In this document: positions 46,515-56,372 of the stretch, piece after piece | Numbering within the stretch: the first letter of the stretch is position 1 | How the letters are laid out: each line of letters starts with the position of its first letter | NCBI GenBank assembly: GCA_965200375.1 | Contig: OZ241353.1 | Location: 1,550,001-1,614,000, forward strand | DNA: 64,000 bases | Source of the DNA: VXYL01 sp965200375 | Lineage (GTDB): Bacteria; Pseudomonadota; Gammaproteobacteria; Pseudomonadales; Azotimanducaceae | Direction of reading: 5' to 3' | Program-made: the position numbers and the translations under genes | Notes under the pieces: model-generated | Databases searched by the model: none | What the model was told of the DNA's origin: nothing | Seen by the model: only the letters and a program-made list of their open reading frames with translations

Positions 46515-47096
46515 CTACGAAAACTGCGTTTCAGGGCGGCGGCCCGCCGCCGCTGCCGCCACCGCCGCGCCGAAGCCACGCCCGGCGAGGAATCGCGCCC
46601 GCTTGGCCCACTCCGCCGGCGTTCGGGGAGGAGCGTCCCCGAACCGCTTGTACACGGCGGCCTGGGCGCGCTGCTGCCACGCCTCGGCATCCAGATCGAG
46701 TACGCGGCCCGCCAGCGATGGTTCGATGCCGCGCTCCCGCAGGGCGGCGCGGATCTTGTGTTCGCCGTGGCCCCGTTCCAGCGCCGTGTACACGTAGCTC
46801 GCGGCGAAGCGCTCGTCGGACTGCAAGCCGTCTTCGGCCAAGGCTGCGAGCGCGGCTTCGACGGCGCTCGGCGGATGGCCGCGGCCAGCCAGCTTGCGGC
46901 GCAGCTCCAAGCGCGAGTGCTCGCGCCGGGCCAGCAGCCGCACCGCGCCCTCTCTCGCACCTGCCACGGCCCTGGCTTCCGCCACCGCGCCGGCTTCAGA
47001 GGCTTCCGCTTCGGCGCCGGCACCCGCCACAGCTTCGGCATCCGTCACAACCGTCGCCTCCGCTTTCCGCATCCGCCATGCATCGGGGTCCGTCAT
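46515..47096 (-). CDS. recX: Regulatory protein RecX
   Basis: The 193-residue product inhibits or modulates RecA filaments. Conserved RecX helices are present: LARREHSRLELRRKLAGRG, LQSDERFAASYV and IRAALRERGIEPSLAGRVL, with KRFGDAPPRTPAEWAKRARFLAGRGF near the end. The first 50 residues form a low-complexity Ala/Glu/Gly stretch, EAVAGAGAEAEASEAG, which is not part of the fold and is probably a slippage product. It starts 52 bases after the recA stop. Confidence 0.9.
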   Translation of the reverse strand: MTDPDAWRMRKAEATVVTDAEAVAGAGAEAEASEAGAVAEARAVAGAREGAVRLLARREHSRLELRRKLAGRGHPPSAVEAALAALAEDGLQSDERFAASYVYTALERGHGEHKIRAALRERGIEPSLAGRVLDLDAEAWQQRAQAAVYKRFGDAPPRTPAEWAKRARFLAGRGFGAAVAAAAAGRRPETQFS

Positions 47097-47148
47097 GGGC
47101 GACGCCGCCGTGCGGCGGGCGACGCCGCCCGTTCGGGACCCTAGGCAC

Positions 47149-48312
<1,164 letters not shown>

Positions 48313-48342
48313 TTGGCCTCTCCGTGGGTGTGTTTGGCGCTA

Positions 48343-48371
48343 CTGTATGCCTGCTCAGTTCGGCAAGTCAA
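48343..48371 (-). promoter_or_regulatory. LexA (SOS) box and -35 element of the recA promoter
   Basis: CTGTATGCCTGCTCAG (48343-48358) fits the gammaproteobacterial LexA consensus CTG-N10-CAG, and the left half TACTGTATG equals that of the E. coli recA box. A -35 hexamer (TTGACT on the minus strand, 48371-48366) lies just upstream, so LexA would cover the -10 region. The box is 31 bases from the recA ATG. This predicts SOS induction of recA-recX. Confidence 0.85.
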
Positions 48372-48509
48372 CCCGTTCGACGAAAAAACAGCGATCTCGC
48401 GCGAACGACAGGGCGAATGTCGCACACGCCGCACACGCTACGGTAGGCTTCTCGCCCACTTCCGCCTGCTCCCGCCGCTTCGCTATGCGCCGATGGCTGC
48501 GATGATCCG

Positions 48510-51140
48510 ATGAGTTCCGCCGTGCCGCCGGCGGCCGTGCCCCTCATCGGCCTCGAAGCGCCTGCTGCCGGGGCCGAACACACGCCGGTGATGCGGCAGT
48601 ATCTGCGCTTCAAGGCGCAGCACCCGGACGCGCTGCTGTTCTACCGCATGGGGGACTTCTACGAGCTCTTCTTCAAGGACGCCGAGGAAGCCGCCGAGCG
48701 GCTGGACATCACGCTCACGGCACGGGGCCGCTCCGCGGGTCGCCCCATCCCGATGGCTGGGGTGCCCTTTCACGCCGTGGAGGGGTATCTGGCCAAGCTG
48801 GTGGCGCAGGGCCGGGCGGTGGCCATCTGCGAACAGGTGGGAGACCCGAGCACCGCCAAGGGGCCGGTGGAGCGGCGCGTGGAGCGCATCGTCACCCCCG
48901 GCACGCTCGCCGAAGACGCGCTGCTCGCGCCGGACGGAGACAGCCTGCTGGCCGGCGTCGCCCCGGCGGCAGACGCCTACGCGGTGGCCTGGCTGAACCT
49001 CACCTCCGGCGAGTTCGCAGTGGGCTCGGCCGCGAACCTGGAGGAACTCGACACCACCTTGGCGCGGCTCGGCGCCGCCGAGGTGCTGGCGCCGGAAGAT
49101 GCAGAGATCGCCCTTGACGCGCCGTGGCAGCGGCGGGACCCGTTGGAGTTCGATGCCGAGCTGGGCGAACGCCACCTTGCCGGCCACTTCGGCACCGCGG
49201 ATCTCCACGCCTTCGGCCTGGGCACTGGCGACGAGTCCCTGGATGCGGGCCAGATCGGCGCAGCCTCCGCGGTGCTTCGCTACGCCCAGGCGGCGCGCTG
49301 CCAGGACCTGGCGTTCGTCGACCGGCTGACGACGGCCGCCGTCGCCGACGTGGTGCTGATCGATCCGCACACTCGGCGCAACCTGGAGATCGATCGGCGC
49401 CTGGACGGCAGCGCTGCCGGCACCCTGTTCGCGGTGATGAACCGCACCGCGACGCCCATGGGCGCCCGCAAGCTGCGCGCCTGGCTGCATGCGCCGGTGC
49501 GGGATCGCGCTACCGTGGAGCGGCGGCAAGCTGGTGCCGAGGCCATCGGTGCCGCGCGGGTGGTCGAAGGGCTGGCGACTGTGCTGGCGGAAATAGGGGA
49601 TCTGGAGCGCATCACCAGCCGCATCGCGCTCGGCAGCGCCTCGCCTCGGGATCTCGGCAAGCTGCGCACTGGCCTGGACGCGGCGCCGGGGCTGCGCAGC
49701 ACGGTGGCCGAACTCGGCGACGCGGATCTCGCGGCCCGCTTCGCCGGCCTGCCAGCATTCGAGGACCAGCGGGCGCGGCTGCGCACGGCCCTGGTGGAGA
49801 CGCCGCCGGCCACCATCCGCGATGGCGGCGTGTTCGCCCGGGGCTACGACGCCGAGCTGGATCGGCTGCGCGCCCTCACCGAGAACGCCGCCGAGTGGCT
49901 GCGGGCGCTGGAGGCCCGGGAGCGCGCCCGCACCGGCGTGGCCAGCCTGAAGGTCGGCTACAACCGCGTCCACGGCTACTACATCGAGATGGCCAAGAGC
50001 GCCGCCGAGGCCGCGCCGCCGGACTACGTGCGGCGCCAGACGCTCAAGGGCGCGGAGCGCTACATCACGCCCGAGCTCAAGGAGTTCGAGGACGAATCCC
50101 TCACCAGCCAGGCGCAAGCGCTCAAGCGCGAGCGCCAGCTCTACGAGGCGCTGCTGCAGGCGCTGCAAGCGGTGCTGCCGGAGCTGCGGGAGGCGGCGCG
50201 GCAGATCGCCCGTTTGGACGTGCTCGCATCCTTCGCCAGCGTTGCCGAGCGGCGTGGCTTCGCGCGGCCGACGCTCGCCGACGAGCCGGGGCTGCAAGTG
50301 GCCGCCGGCCGCCACCCGGTGGTGGAGGCCGCCGCCGACGCCCCCTTCGTGCCCAACGACGTCGCGCTGGACGAACGCCGCCGCGTGCTGGTGATCACCG
50401 GCCCCAACATGGGCGGCAAGTCCACCTACATGCGGCAGACGGCGCTGATCGTGCTGCTCGCCTACGCTGGCAGCTTCGTGCCGGCAACCAGCGCTCGAAT
50501 CGGCCCCATAGACCGCATCTTCACCCGCATCGGCGCCGCCGACGATCTCGCTGGCGGCCGTTCCACGTTCATGGTGGAGATGAGCGAGACCGCCCACATT
50601 CTGCGCAACGCTACCGACCAGAGCCTGGTGCTGCTCGACGAGATCGGGCGCGGCACCAGCACCTACGACGGCCTGGCCCTGGCTTGGGCCGCCGCAAGCC
50701 ACATCGCCCGCCGCATCCGCGCCTTCACGCTGTTCGCCACCCACTACTTCGAGCTGACGAGCCTGGCGGACGAAGCCGAGGGCGTGGCCAACGTCCACCT
50801 GGATGCGGTGGAGCACCACGGCGAAGTGGTTTTTCTGCACAGCGTGCGGGAGGGGCCGGCCCGCCAAAGCTACGGCATCGAAGTGGCGCGGCTGGCCGGC
50901 GTGCCGCAGACGGTGCTGGCCGCGGCCCGGGAGCGCCTGCAGGCGCTGGAGGAGCGCCACGCCCGCACGGCCGCGACGGGCCAGGAGGATATGTTCGCGC
51001 CGGGGACGGACGCATCGAGCGCGGCAGCGGCGGCGGCGAAGCAGGTGGCCGCCCGGCTGCGGGCGCTGGAACCGGACCGGCTCTCGCCCCGGGACGCCCT
51101 CGCCGCGATCTACGAGCTGCAGGCGCTGGCGGAGGAGTGA
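48510..51140 (+). CDS. mutS: DNA mismatch repair protein MutS
   Basis: The 876-residue protein begins with the mismatch-reading domain (PVMRQYLRFKAQHPDALLFYRMGDFYELFFKDA, with the key Phe-x-Glu in FYELF). It has the lever/clamp part with RVHGYYIEM, and the ATPase near residue 630: ITGPNMGGKSTYMRQ, Walker B LVLLDEIGRGTSTYDG, and the switch in FATHYFELTSL. The ATG at 48510 overlaps no neighbour. It is divergent from recA and ends 12 bases before hsdR, which faces it, so the restriction island was inserted directly beyond mutS. Confidence 0.97.
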   Translation: MSSAVPPAAVPLIGLEAPAAGAEHTPVMRQYLRFKAQHPDALLFYRMGDFYELFFKDAEEAAERLDITLTARGRSAGRPIPMAGVPFHAVEGYLAKLVAQGRAVAICEQVGDPSTAKGPVERRVERIVTPGTLAEDALLAPDGDSLLAGVAPAADAYAVAWLNLTSGEFAVGSAANLEELDTTLARLGAAEVLAPEDAEIALDAPWQRRDPLEFDAELGERHLAGHFGTADLHAFGLGTGDESLDAGQIGAASAVLRYAQAARCQDLAFVDRLTTAAVADVVLIDPHTRRNLEIDRRLDGSAAGTLFAVMNRTATPMGARKLRAWLHAPVRDRATVERRQAGAEAIGAARVVEGLATVLAEIGDLERITSRIALGSASPRDLGKLRTGLDAAPGLRSTVAELGDADLAARFAGLPAFEDQRARLRTALVETPPATIRDGGVFARGYDAELDRLRALTENAAEWLRALEARERARTGVASLKVGYNRVHGYYIEMAKSAAEAAPPDYVRRQTLKGAERYITPELKEFEDESLTSQAQALKRERQLYEALLQALQAVLPELREAARQIARLDVLASFASVAERRGFARPTLADEPGLQVAAGRHPVVEAAADAPFVPNDVALDERRRVLVITGPNMGGKSTYMRQTALIVLLAYAGSFVPATSARIGPIDRIFTRIGAADDLAGGRSTFMVEMSETAHILRNATDQSLVLLDEIGRGTSTYDGLALAWAAASHIARRIRAFTLFATHYFELTSLADEAEGVANVHLDAVEHHGEVVFLHSVREGPARQSYGIEVARLAGVPQTVLAAARERLQALEERHARTAATGQEDMFAPGTDASSAAAAAAKQVAARLRALEPDRLSPRDALAAIYELQALAEE

Positions 51141-51152
51141 AGGCTGGGCCGC

Positions 51153-54100
51153 TTACGGCTCGATCACCTCCAGCAGTTCCGCCACGACGCGCACGGCGCC
51201 TTCGTCGTCCACCGTCAGGACGATCGGCGCGTACTCCGGGTTCGTCGGCGTGAGCGTGATTCTGGTGTGTCGCCACATTTCCCCGTCGGCCCCCTTCGAC
51301 GACCTCTCGCTCTCGTAGCGTTTCACGGTGTAGCGGCCGCCGGTTTCGGGATCGGTGGAGTCGCGCAGTTGCACCAGCACGGTCTTGCCTTGGCGCGTGC
51401 CCGTCACCGGTGCGCGAAACAAGGCGTAGGCGCCGTCGGGAACGGCTGGTTCCATCGAGCGGCCGACGATGCGGGCGACGAACATTCCGGGGTGCAGTTG
51501 GCGTTCGGTCTTCCATTCCACCCAAGGCCATTCGTCTTCCGCTTCGATGTCTTGTGCGCCGCTGAACGCGCTGGCGGCAGCGGCCAACGGCACGAGGGGA
51601 ACGCAGGTGACGTAGCGTTCTTCTCGCCGTCCTTCGACGAGCTTGAGGCGTGGCGCGCTTGCAACCGATTCGAGATTGCCGTCTTGCGGCTCTGCTTGGA
51701 GGTCGCTGGCGGCGACTTCCCGCCGCAGCCGACGGTACGCTTCCGCGCCCATCCATTGGCTCACCAACTCGCTGAACCTAGCATCGTTCATGTAGCGGAT
51801 GAAGATCTCCTCGTTCTGCTCCATGCGCTCGGTGAACAGGTTGTCGACGAGATTCTTGAAGGTCAGTTCGAAGCGTTCCTTGGAGTTGACCGCAGCCGTC
51901 TCGCGCAGCGTTTCGTCGGCCACCGCCGTCTCCACGATCTGATCGAAGAACAGCTGATCGGCGTCGTTGAAGTCCGTGCCGAAACGGTCGTTGACGAGGT
52001 CGATGAGTTGCGACAGCGGCGCTTCCTGTTCGCGGACCAAGCCGCTGCCCACCTCGGTGGGGCCGTCAAGAGCCCGCGCTTCGCCGTCGGAGAGCGCGAT
52101 GGCGCCTTCGCTGATCTTCTGCAGGCGGTAGTACTCGAGGCGCACGTCGTCGTCGAAGTGGTACGCAGGGCCGGAACGGCGGCGGGGCAGCTTGGCCGAG
52201 AGGTGGCGCAGAAAGATGTACAGACGCTCAAGGTCGGAATCCTGATAGGGCACCACTTGGCTGAGGAAGCCGTACAGATTGCGGAACGCCTGCACCTTGC
52301 CGCGCCAGAGTTCGGCTTCCTCCTCCTGCTCCTTGTGCAGGTGGGCGAAGCGCGACACGGCCGGGTCCAGCGCCGCGTTCATCGCTTGGTGATCCTGCCG
52401 GCTCTGCCGCTGACGCGGCTTGAAGTAGATGGCGCAGAACCGTTCCACTTCCTCGGCCAGATAGACGCCGGAAGCGTCCAGCTCCTCCTTGATGGCGTAC
52501 ATTCGCGCCGGCTCCACTTCCTCGCCCAGTTCTGCGCCTTCGTAGTAGGTCTTGAACGCTTCGCGGATGTCGTCGCGGTCGTTCACGAAGTCCAGCACGA
52601 AGGTATCCTCCTTGTGCGGGTGGGTGCGGTTCAAGCGCGAGAGGGTCTGCACGGCTTGGATGCCGGCCAAGCGCTTGTCCACGTAGAGCGTGTGCAGCAA
52701 GGGCTGGTCGAAGCCGGTTTGGTATTTCTCCGCCACCAACAGCACTTGGTATTCCCCGGCGGCGAAGCGCTCCGGCAGTTCCGTTTCCCGAATGCCCTGG
52801 TTCATCTCCACTTCGGTGTAGGAGACGCCGGGGGCTTGGTCGTCTTCCACGGTGCCGGAGAACGCCACGAGGGACTTGATGGCATACCCCTTCTTCTGAA
52901 TGTAGCGGTCGAAGCTCTGCTTGTAGCGCACCGCCTCCAAGCGCGAGCCGGTGACCACCATAGCCTTCGCCCGCCCGCGGATCTTGTGCCGCGTAAACGC
53001 TTGGAAGTGTTCCACCATCACCTCCGTCTTCTGGGCGATGTTGTGCGGATGCAGCTGCACGAAGCGCGCCAAGGCGCTGGCGGCCTTCTTGCGTTCCACG
53101 TTGGGATCGTCGTTGCGCGCCTTGAGGAGCTTGTAGTAGCGGCTGTAGGAGACGTAGTTGCGCAGCACGTCCAGGATGAAGCCTTCCTCGATGGCTTGGC
53201 GCATGGTGTAGCGATGGGTGGCTTCGCCATCGCGCCCGAAGACCTTGAGCGTCTTGTGCTTGGGCGTGGCGGTGAAGGCGAAGAAGCTCAGGTTCGCTTG
53301 CCGCCCGCGTTTCGCCATGCTGAGGAACAGCGCCTCCATCTCTTCACCCGCCAAGCCCTCCTCCGCGGCTTGCCGCCTTGCTTGCTCTCGCAGTTCCTCG
53401 CCAGCGAGCACTTCCTTCATCGCCGTCGCCGTCTCGCCGCCTTGGGAGCTATGCGCCTCGTCGATGACGACGGCGCAGCGGCGCGTTGGCAGCGCGCCGG
53501 TGCTCTCTTCGCCGCGCTCCTCGGCCATCTTGAGCAGTTGGCGGGAGACGAACGGGAACTTCTGCAACGTGGTGATGACGATGGGAACGCGGCTCTCCAA
53601 CGCCTCGGCCAGCTGCCGCGAGCTCTCGTCCACCTTGCGCACCACGCCGTGCTTGTGCTCGAACTGGTAGATGGTGTCCTGCAACTGCTGATCGAGCACG
53701 ATGCGATCCGTCACCACGATCACGCTGTCGAAGACGCGAGCGCTCTCGGCATCGTGCAGCGACGCCAGACGATGGGCCAGCCAGGCGATGGTGTTGCTCT
53801 TGCCGCTGCCCGCCGAGTGTTCGACCAAGGCGTTGTGCCCCACGCCATCGTTTCTGGCCATGTCCACCAACTGACGCACCGCTTGCAGCTGGTGGTAGCG
53901 GGGAAAGATCAGGCCCTCCGCTTTGGCCTTGCGACCTTGTTCATCGCGCTTGTCCTCGCTTTGCAGATGGAGGAAACGCGCCAGCAAGTCGAGCAGGCTA
54001 CCGCGCTCCAGAACCTCTTCCCACAGATAGGCCGTCCGGTAGCTGCGCCCGTGGGGATCGTCGGGGTTGCCGGCGCCGCCATCGGAACCCTTGTCGAAGG

Positions 54101-54731
54101 GCAGGAAGCGCGTGGATGACCCGGCCAGCCGCGTCGTCATCAACACGGATTCCGTATCGACTGCGAAGTGAACCAAGGTGCGCCGCTTGAAGACGAAGAT
54201 GGGCTCCCTCGGGTCGCGGTCTTGCTGGTACTGGCGGCGGGCGTCCTCGACGGTTTGCCCGGTGAGCGGGTTCTTCAACTCCAAGGTGACGACCGGCACG
54301 CCGTTGACGCTGAGCACCACGTCCAAGGACTGTTCCGAACGGGGCGAGAAGCGCAGTTGCCGGGTGACGCCAACGACGTTCGCCGCATAACGCGCCTCAA
54401 GCTCCGGGTTCAGTTCGTGCGCCGCCTTGAAGTAGGCGATGCGCAGCGTGCGGCCATAGCACTTGAAGCCGTGGCGCAAGGTCGCCAATGCGCCCTGATC
54501 GTCCATCCGCCGACACAGATCGGCCAACACCTGCTCACCGGTCTGCTCGCCAAGCTGCGCTTCGAGCTTTGCCCACTCGTCTGGTTGGGTCTCGCGGATG
54601 AAGCCAAGCACGGTCTGCGGGAAGATGGCGCGGTCCCGGTCGAAGCCGTCGCTGCCAATCGCCACATAGCCGTTGTCGAGCAGGTGGGCTTCGATGACGG
54701 ACTCGAAGGCGGCTTCGGTGGTGCGGCTCAT
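51153..54731 (-). CDS. hsdR: Type I restriction enzyme R subunit fused to a C-terminal S24 (LexA/UmuD-like) peptidase domain
   Basis: The 1192-residue protein has a PD-(D/E)xK nuclease core with Asp137 (SLDVVLSVNG) and Glu151-x-Lys153 (VTLELKNP). It then has a helicase-type motor with Walker A HSAGSGKSN (about 305-313), DEAH at 424-427 (AVVIDEAHSS) and the later SF2 motif VAEKYQTGFDQP. The last about 153 residues (1040-1192) are different: VARIVGRSMEPAVPDGAYALF with a candidate catalytic Ser1092 and GGRYTVKRYES with Lys1137. This is the Ser-Lys dyad pattern of S24 peptidases such as LexA, UmuD and phage repressors. No HTH precedes it. The usual Ala-Gly cleavage pair is not evident (AAAASAFSG at 1050-1058). 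It overlaps the upstream DUF4411 gene by four bases. Confidence 0.92.
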   Translation of the reverse strand: MSRTTEAAFESVIEAHLLDNGYVAIGSDGFDRDRAIFPQTVLGFIRETQPDEWAKLEAQLGEQTGEQVLADLCRRMDDQGALATLRHGFKCYGRTLRIAYFKAAHELNPELEARYAANVVGVTRQLRFSPRSEQSLDVVLSVNGVPVVTLELKNPLTGQTVEDARRQYQQDRDPREPIFVFKRRTLVHFAVDTESVLMTTRLAGSSTRFLPFDKGSDGGAGNPDDPHGRSYRTAYLWEEVLERGSLLDLLARFLHLQSEDKRDEQGRKAKAEGLIFPRYHQLQAVRQLVDMARNDGVGHNALVEHSAGSGKSNTIAWLAHRLASLHDAESARVFDSVIVVTDRIVLDQQLQDTIYQFEHKHGVVRKVDESSRQLAEALESRVPIVITTLQKFPFVSRQLLKMAEERGEESTGALPTRRCAVVIDEAHSSQGGETATAMKEVLAGEELREQARRQAAEEGLAGEEMEALFLSMAKRGRQANLSFFAFTATPKHKTLKVFGRDGEATHRYTMRQAIEEGFILDVLRNYVSYSRYYKLLKARNDDPNVERKKAASALARFVQLHPHNIAQKTEVMVEHFQAFTRHKIRGRAKAMVVTGSRLEAVRYKQSFDRYIQKKGYAIKSLVAFSGTVEDDQAPGVSYTEVEMNQGIRETELPERFAAGEYQVLLVAEKYQTGFDQPLLHTLYVDKRLAGIQAVQTLSRLNRTHPHKEDTFVLDFVNDRDDIREAFKTYYEGAELGEEVEPARMYAIKEELDASGVYLAEEVERFCAIYFKPRQRQSRQDHQAMNAALDPAVSRFAHLHKEQEEEAELWRGKVQAFRNLYGFLSQVVPYQDSDLERLYIFLRHLSAKLPRRRSGPAYHFDDDVRLEYYRLQKISEGAIALSDGEARALDGPTEVGSGLVREQEAPLSQLIDLVNDRFGTDFNDADQLFFDQIVETAVADETLRETAAVNSKERFELTFKNLVDNLFTERMEQNEEIFIRYMNDARFSELVSQWMGAEAYRRLRREVAASDLQAEPQDGNLESVASAPRLKLVEGRREERYVTCVPLVPLAAAASAFSGAQDIEAEDEWPWVEWKTERQLHPGMFVARIVGRSMEPAVPDGAYALFRAPVTGTRQGKTVLVQLRDSTDPETGGRYTVKRYESERSSKGADGEMWRHTRITLTPTNPEYAPIVLTVDDEGAVRVVAELLEVIEP

Positions 54732-55222
54732 GGAGTGTCTCCAAGAACGAACCGCGCCCGTTCCATGCGCAGCATCTGGAAGGTGGTGACGCACTTCACG
54801 CCCACGCCCATGCAGGCGTTGGGAATCTTGATTGCCCGTTGCGTGGCTACCGGTTTCTCGTGCGTCACGACGGTATGGCCGCCACTGAGCGCCTGCCCGA
54901 CCAGATAGTAGTCGCCGCCTTGAAGGAAGGTCTCGATGGCCGTCGGCCGGTAATCCTGCGCCTCGGCCCAGCGCCTAACGGCGGTGAGCGATGGGAAGTC
55001 CGCGTCCGTCGGGATGCGGAAGAAGCCTGGGCCTCTCCCGCTCGCCCACTCCGCAAGACGATCTTCGATGGCCAATAGCTCGTCGCCAACCTTCTCCACG
55101 CTGAACACCATGCCTGCCTCGTGCTTGGCAATCAACCAGTCCCAAAACGCTGGGCAGAAGTCGAACCCATAGTGCAGGTTCTTGGCGCTGATGAGCACAT
55201 CCGCATCAAGGAGGTAGGCCAT
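54728..55222 (-). CDS. DUF4411 family protein (PIN-like putative toxin)
   Basis: This 164-residue protein opens with YLLDADVLISAKNLHYGFDF, the PIN-type first acidic site (Asp6, Asp8). Further acidic residues lie at Glu43-Asp47-Glu48 and Asp104 in GGDYYLVGQAL, spaced as for metal-dependent RNases, which would make it a PIN-domain nuclease. I chose the ATG at 55222 because DUF4411 proteins start just before this strand. It overlaps the ImmA/IrrE gene by 17 bases and hsdR by four (ATGA), so it is translated with both. A toxin role is inferred from fold and pairing. Confidence 0.82.
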   Translation of the reverse strand: MAYLLDADVLISAKNLHYGFDFCPAFWDWLIAKHEAGMVFSVEKVGDELLAIEDRLAEWASGRGPGFFRIPTDADFPSLTAVRRWAEAQDYRPTAIETFLQGGDYYLVGQALSGGHTVVTHEKPVATQRAIKIPNACMGVGVKCVTTFQMLRMERARFVLGDTP

Positions 55223-56372
55223 GCTCAATCCCGAGGCTTTCCGCCAATCTGTGGAACGTCCGCATCTTCCTGAACCCAAGCAACCGGAATGCGTCCGTGA
55301 ATGACGACCGACCTTCGAGCGTGCTGACGACGACGGCACGGGAAAAGCGCTTGCTCGCCCTAGCGCCTAGCGTGAGGCAGAAGTTGCCGCCGCCGCTGGT
55401 TGCGGTTGCTTCCCGCAGCCGTGTCAGCTCGTTGTCGTAAGCCGTGCGGTACTCGTCGAGCCGTATGAAGCCTGCATCGCGAATCCGGCGCAGGACGACA
55501 AGCGTACTGACCTTGAACCGCCTCGCCAGCCGGTCCAGTTCGCCGCGCAGCGCCACGCCGGCCCGATGTTCCTCACGCAGCATCGCGAGCGGCACCAAGA
55601 GCTCCGCCGCCACCTCATTGCACCACCGCTCAACCCGATGCCCCGGCGCTTGACGCACCTCGCTGTCCGACAGCGCCGATTCTCCAAGCCAGATGTGCGC
55701 AAGCTCGTGCGCCAACGTGAACATCTGCGCTGCCTTCGTGTCCGCGCCGTTCACGAAAACGACCGGCGCCAACGGATCGGCCAGTGCGAAGCCACGGAAC
55801 TCCGCTGGGTCCAGCTTGCGGCGTGTGTTGCTGCCGACCACCCCGCTCACCATCACCAGAATGCCGGCGTCGTCTGCTTGGCCGATGAAGCTGCGCAGGG
55901 CCTCCGTCCAAGTGCCCGATTGCCGCCGTTCCTCAAGGTCGAAGCCAAGCGTGTGCCGGATGTCCGCCGCCACCCGTTCCACCGGATCGGTCAAGGCTGC
56001 CGAACCAACAAACGGCAGCGGCGGCTCGCCCTCCATCCGCGCATACTCCTCGTACCAATATTGCCGGTTCTGACACAGGTACACGGTGTCCAGCAAGTCT
56101 CCGCTGGGCTTGCTGACGGGCGTATTGGCGATGGTGCGGAAATCGGGAATGGGTACGGGCTCGTCTGGCGGACCTCCCCCGAAGAAGTGGCCGACAGCGG
56201 TATGGGTGGTTCGGCAAAAGGCTTCGAGCTGTTTCAATGTCGGCCGTTTCTCGCCGCTCTCCCAAGCGGGAAGCTGCGGAAACCGCTTGGCGAGGATGGC
56301 GGGGTCGAGACGCGACCGCTCGCAGGCCCAGCGGAGGGTTTCGGACTTGACGTTGACTCGCGGAGAGATCAC
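55206..56372 (-). CDS. HTH plus ImmA/IrrE-family metallopeptidase
   Basis: The 388-residue protein has an N-terminal XRE-like HTH region (AILAKRFPQLPAWESGEKRP to LEAFCRTT, about 20-60) and a C-terminal ImmA/IrrE (DUF955) domain with the zinc site HELAH (222-226) and third ligand Glu253 in WCNEVAAELLVP. ImmA and IrrE cleave repressors in response to damage or mobile elements. It sits inside the restriction operon between hsdS (four-base overlap) and the DUF4411 gene (17-base overlap), the usual partner of this protease class. It could act as antitoxin and sensor for the PIN-like protein, or cleave the S24-bearing HsdR; both ideas are inference. Confidence 0.85.
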   Translation of the reverse strand: MISPRVNVKSETLRWACERSRLDPAILAKRFPQLPAWESGEKRPTLKQLEAFCRTTHTAVGHFFGGGPPDEPVPIPDFRTIANTPVSKPSGDLLDTVYLCQNRQYWYEEYARMEGEPPLPFVGSAALTDPVERVAADIRHTLGFDLEERRQSGTWTEALRSFIGQADDAGILVMVSGVVGSNTRRKLDPAEFRGFALADPLAPVVFVNGADTKAAQMFTLAHELAHIWLGESALSDSEVRQAPGHRVERWCNEVAAELLVPLAMLREEHRAGVALRGELDRLARRFKVSTLVVLRRIRDAGFIRLDEYRTAYDNELTRLREATATSGGGNFCLTLGARASKRFSRAVVVSTLEGRSSFTDAFRLLGFRKMRTFHRLAESLGIEHGLPP

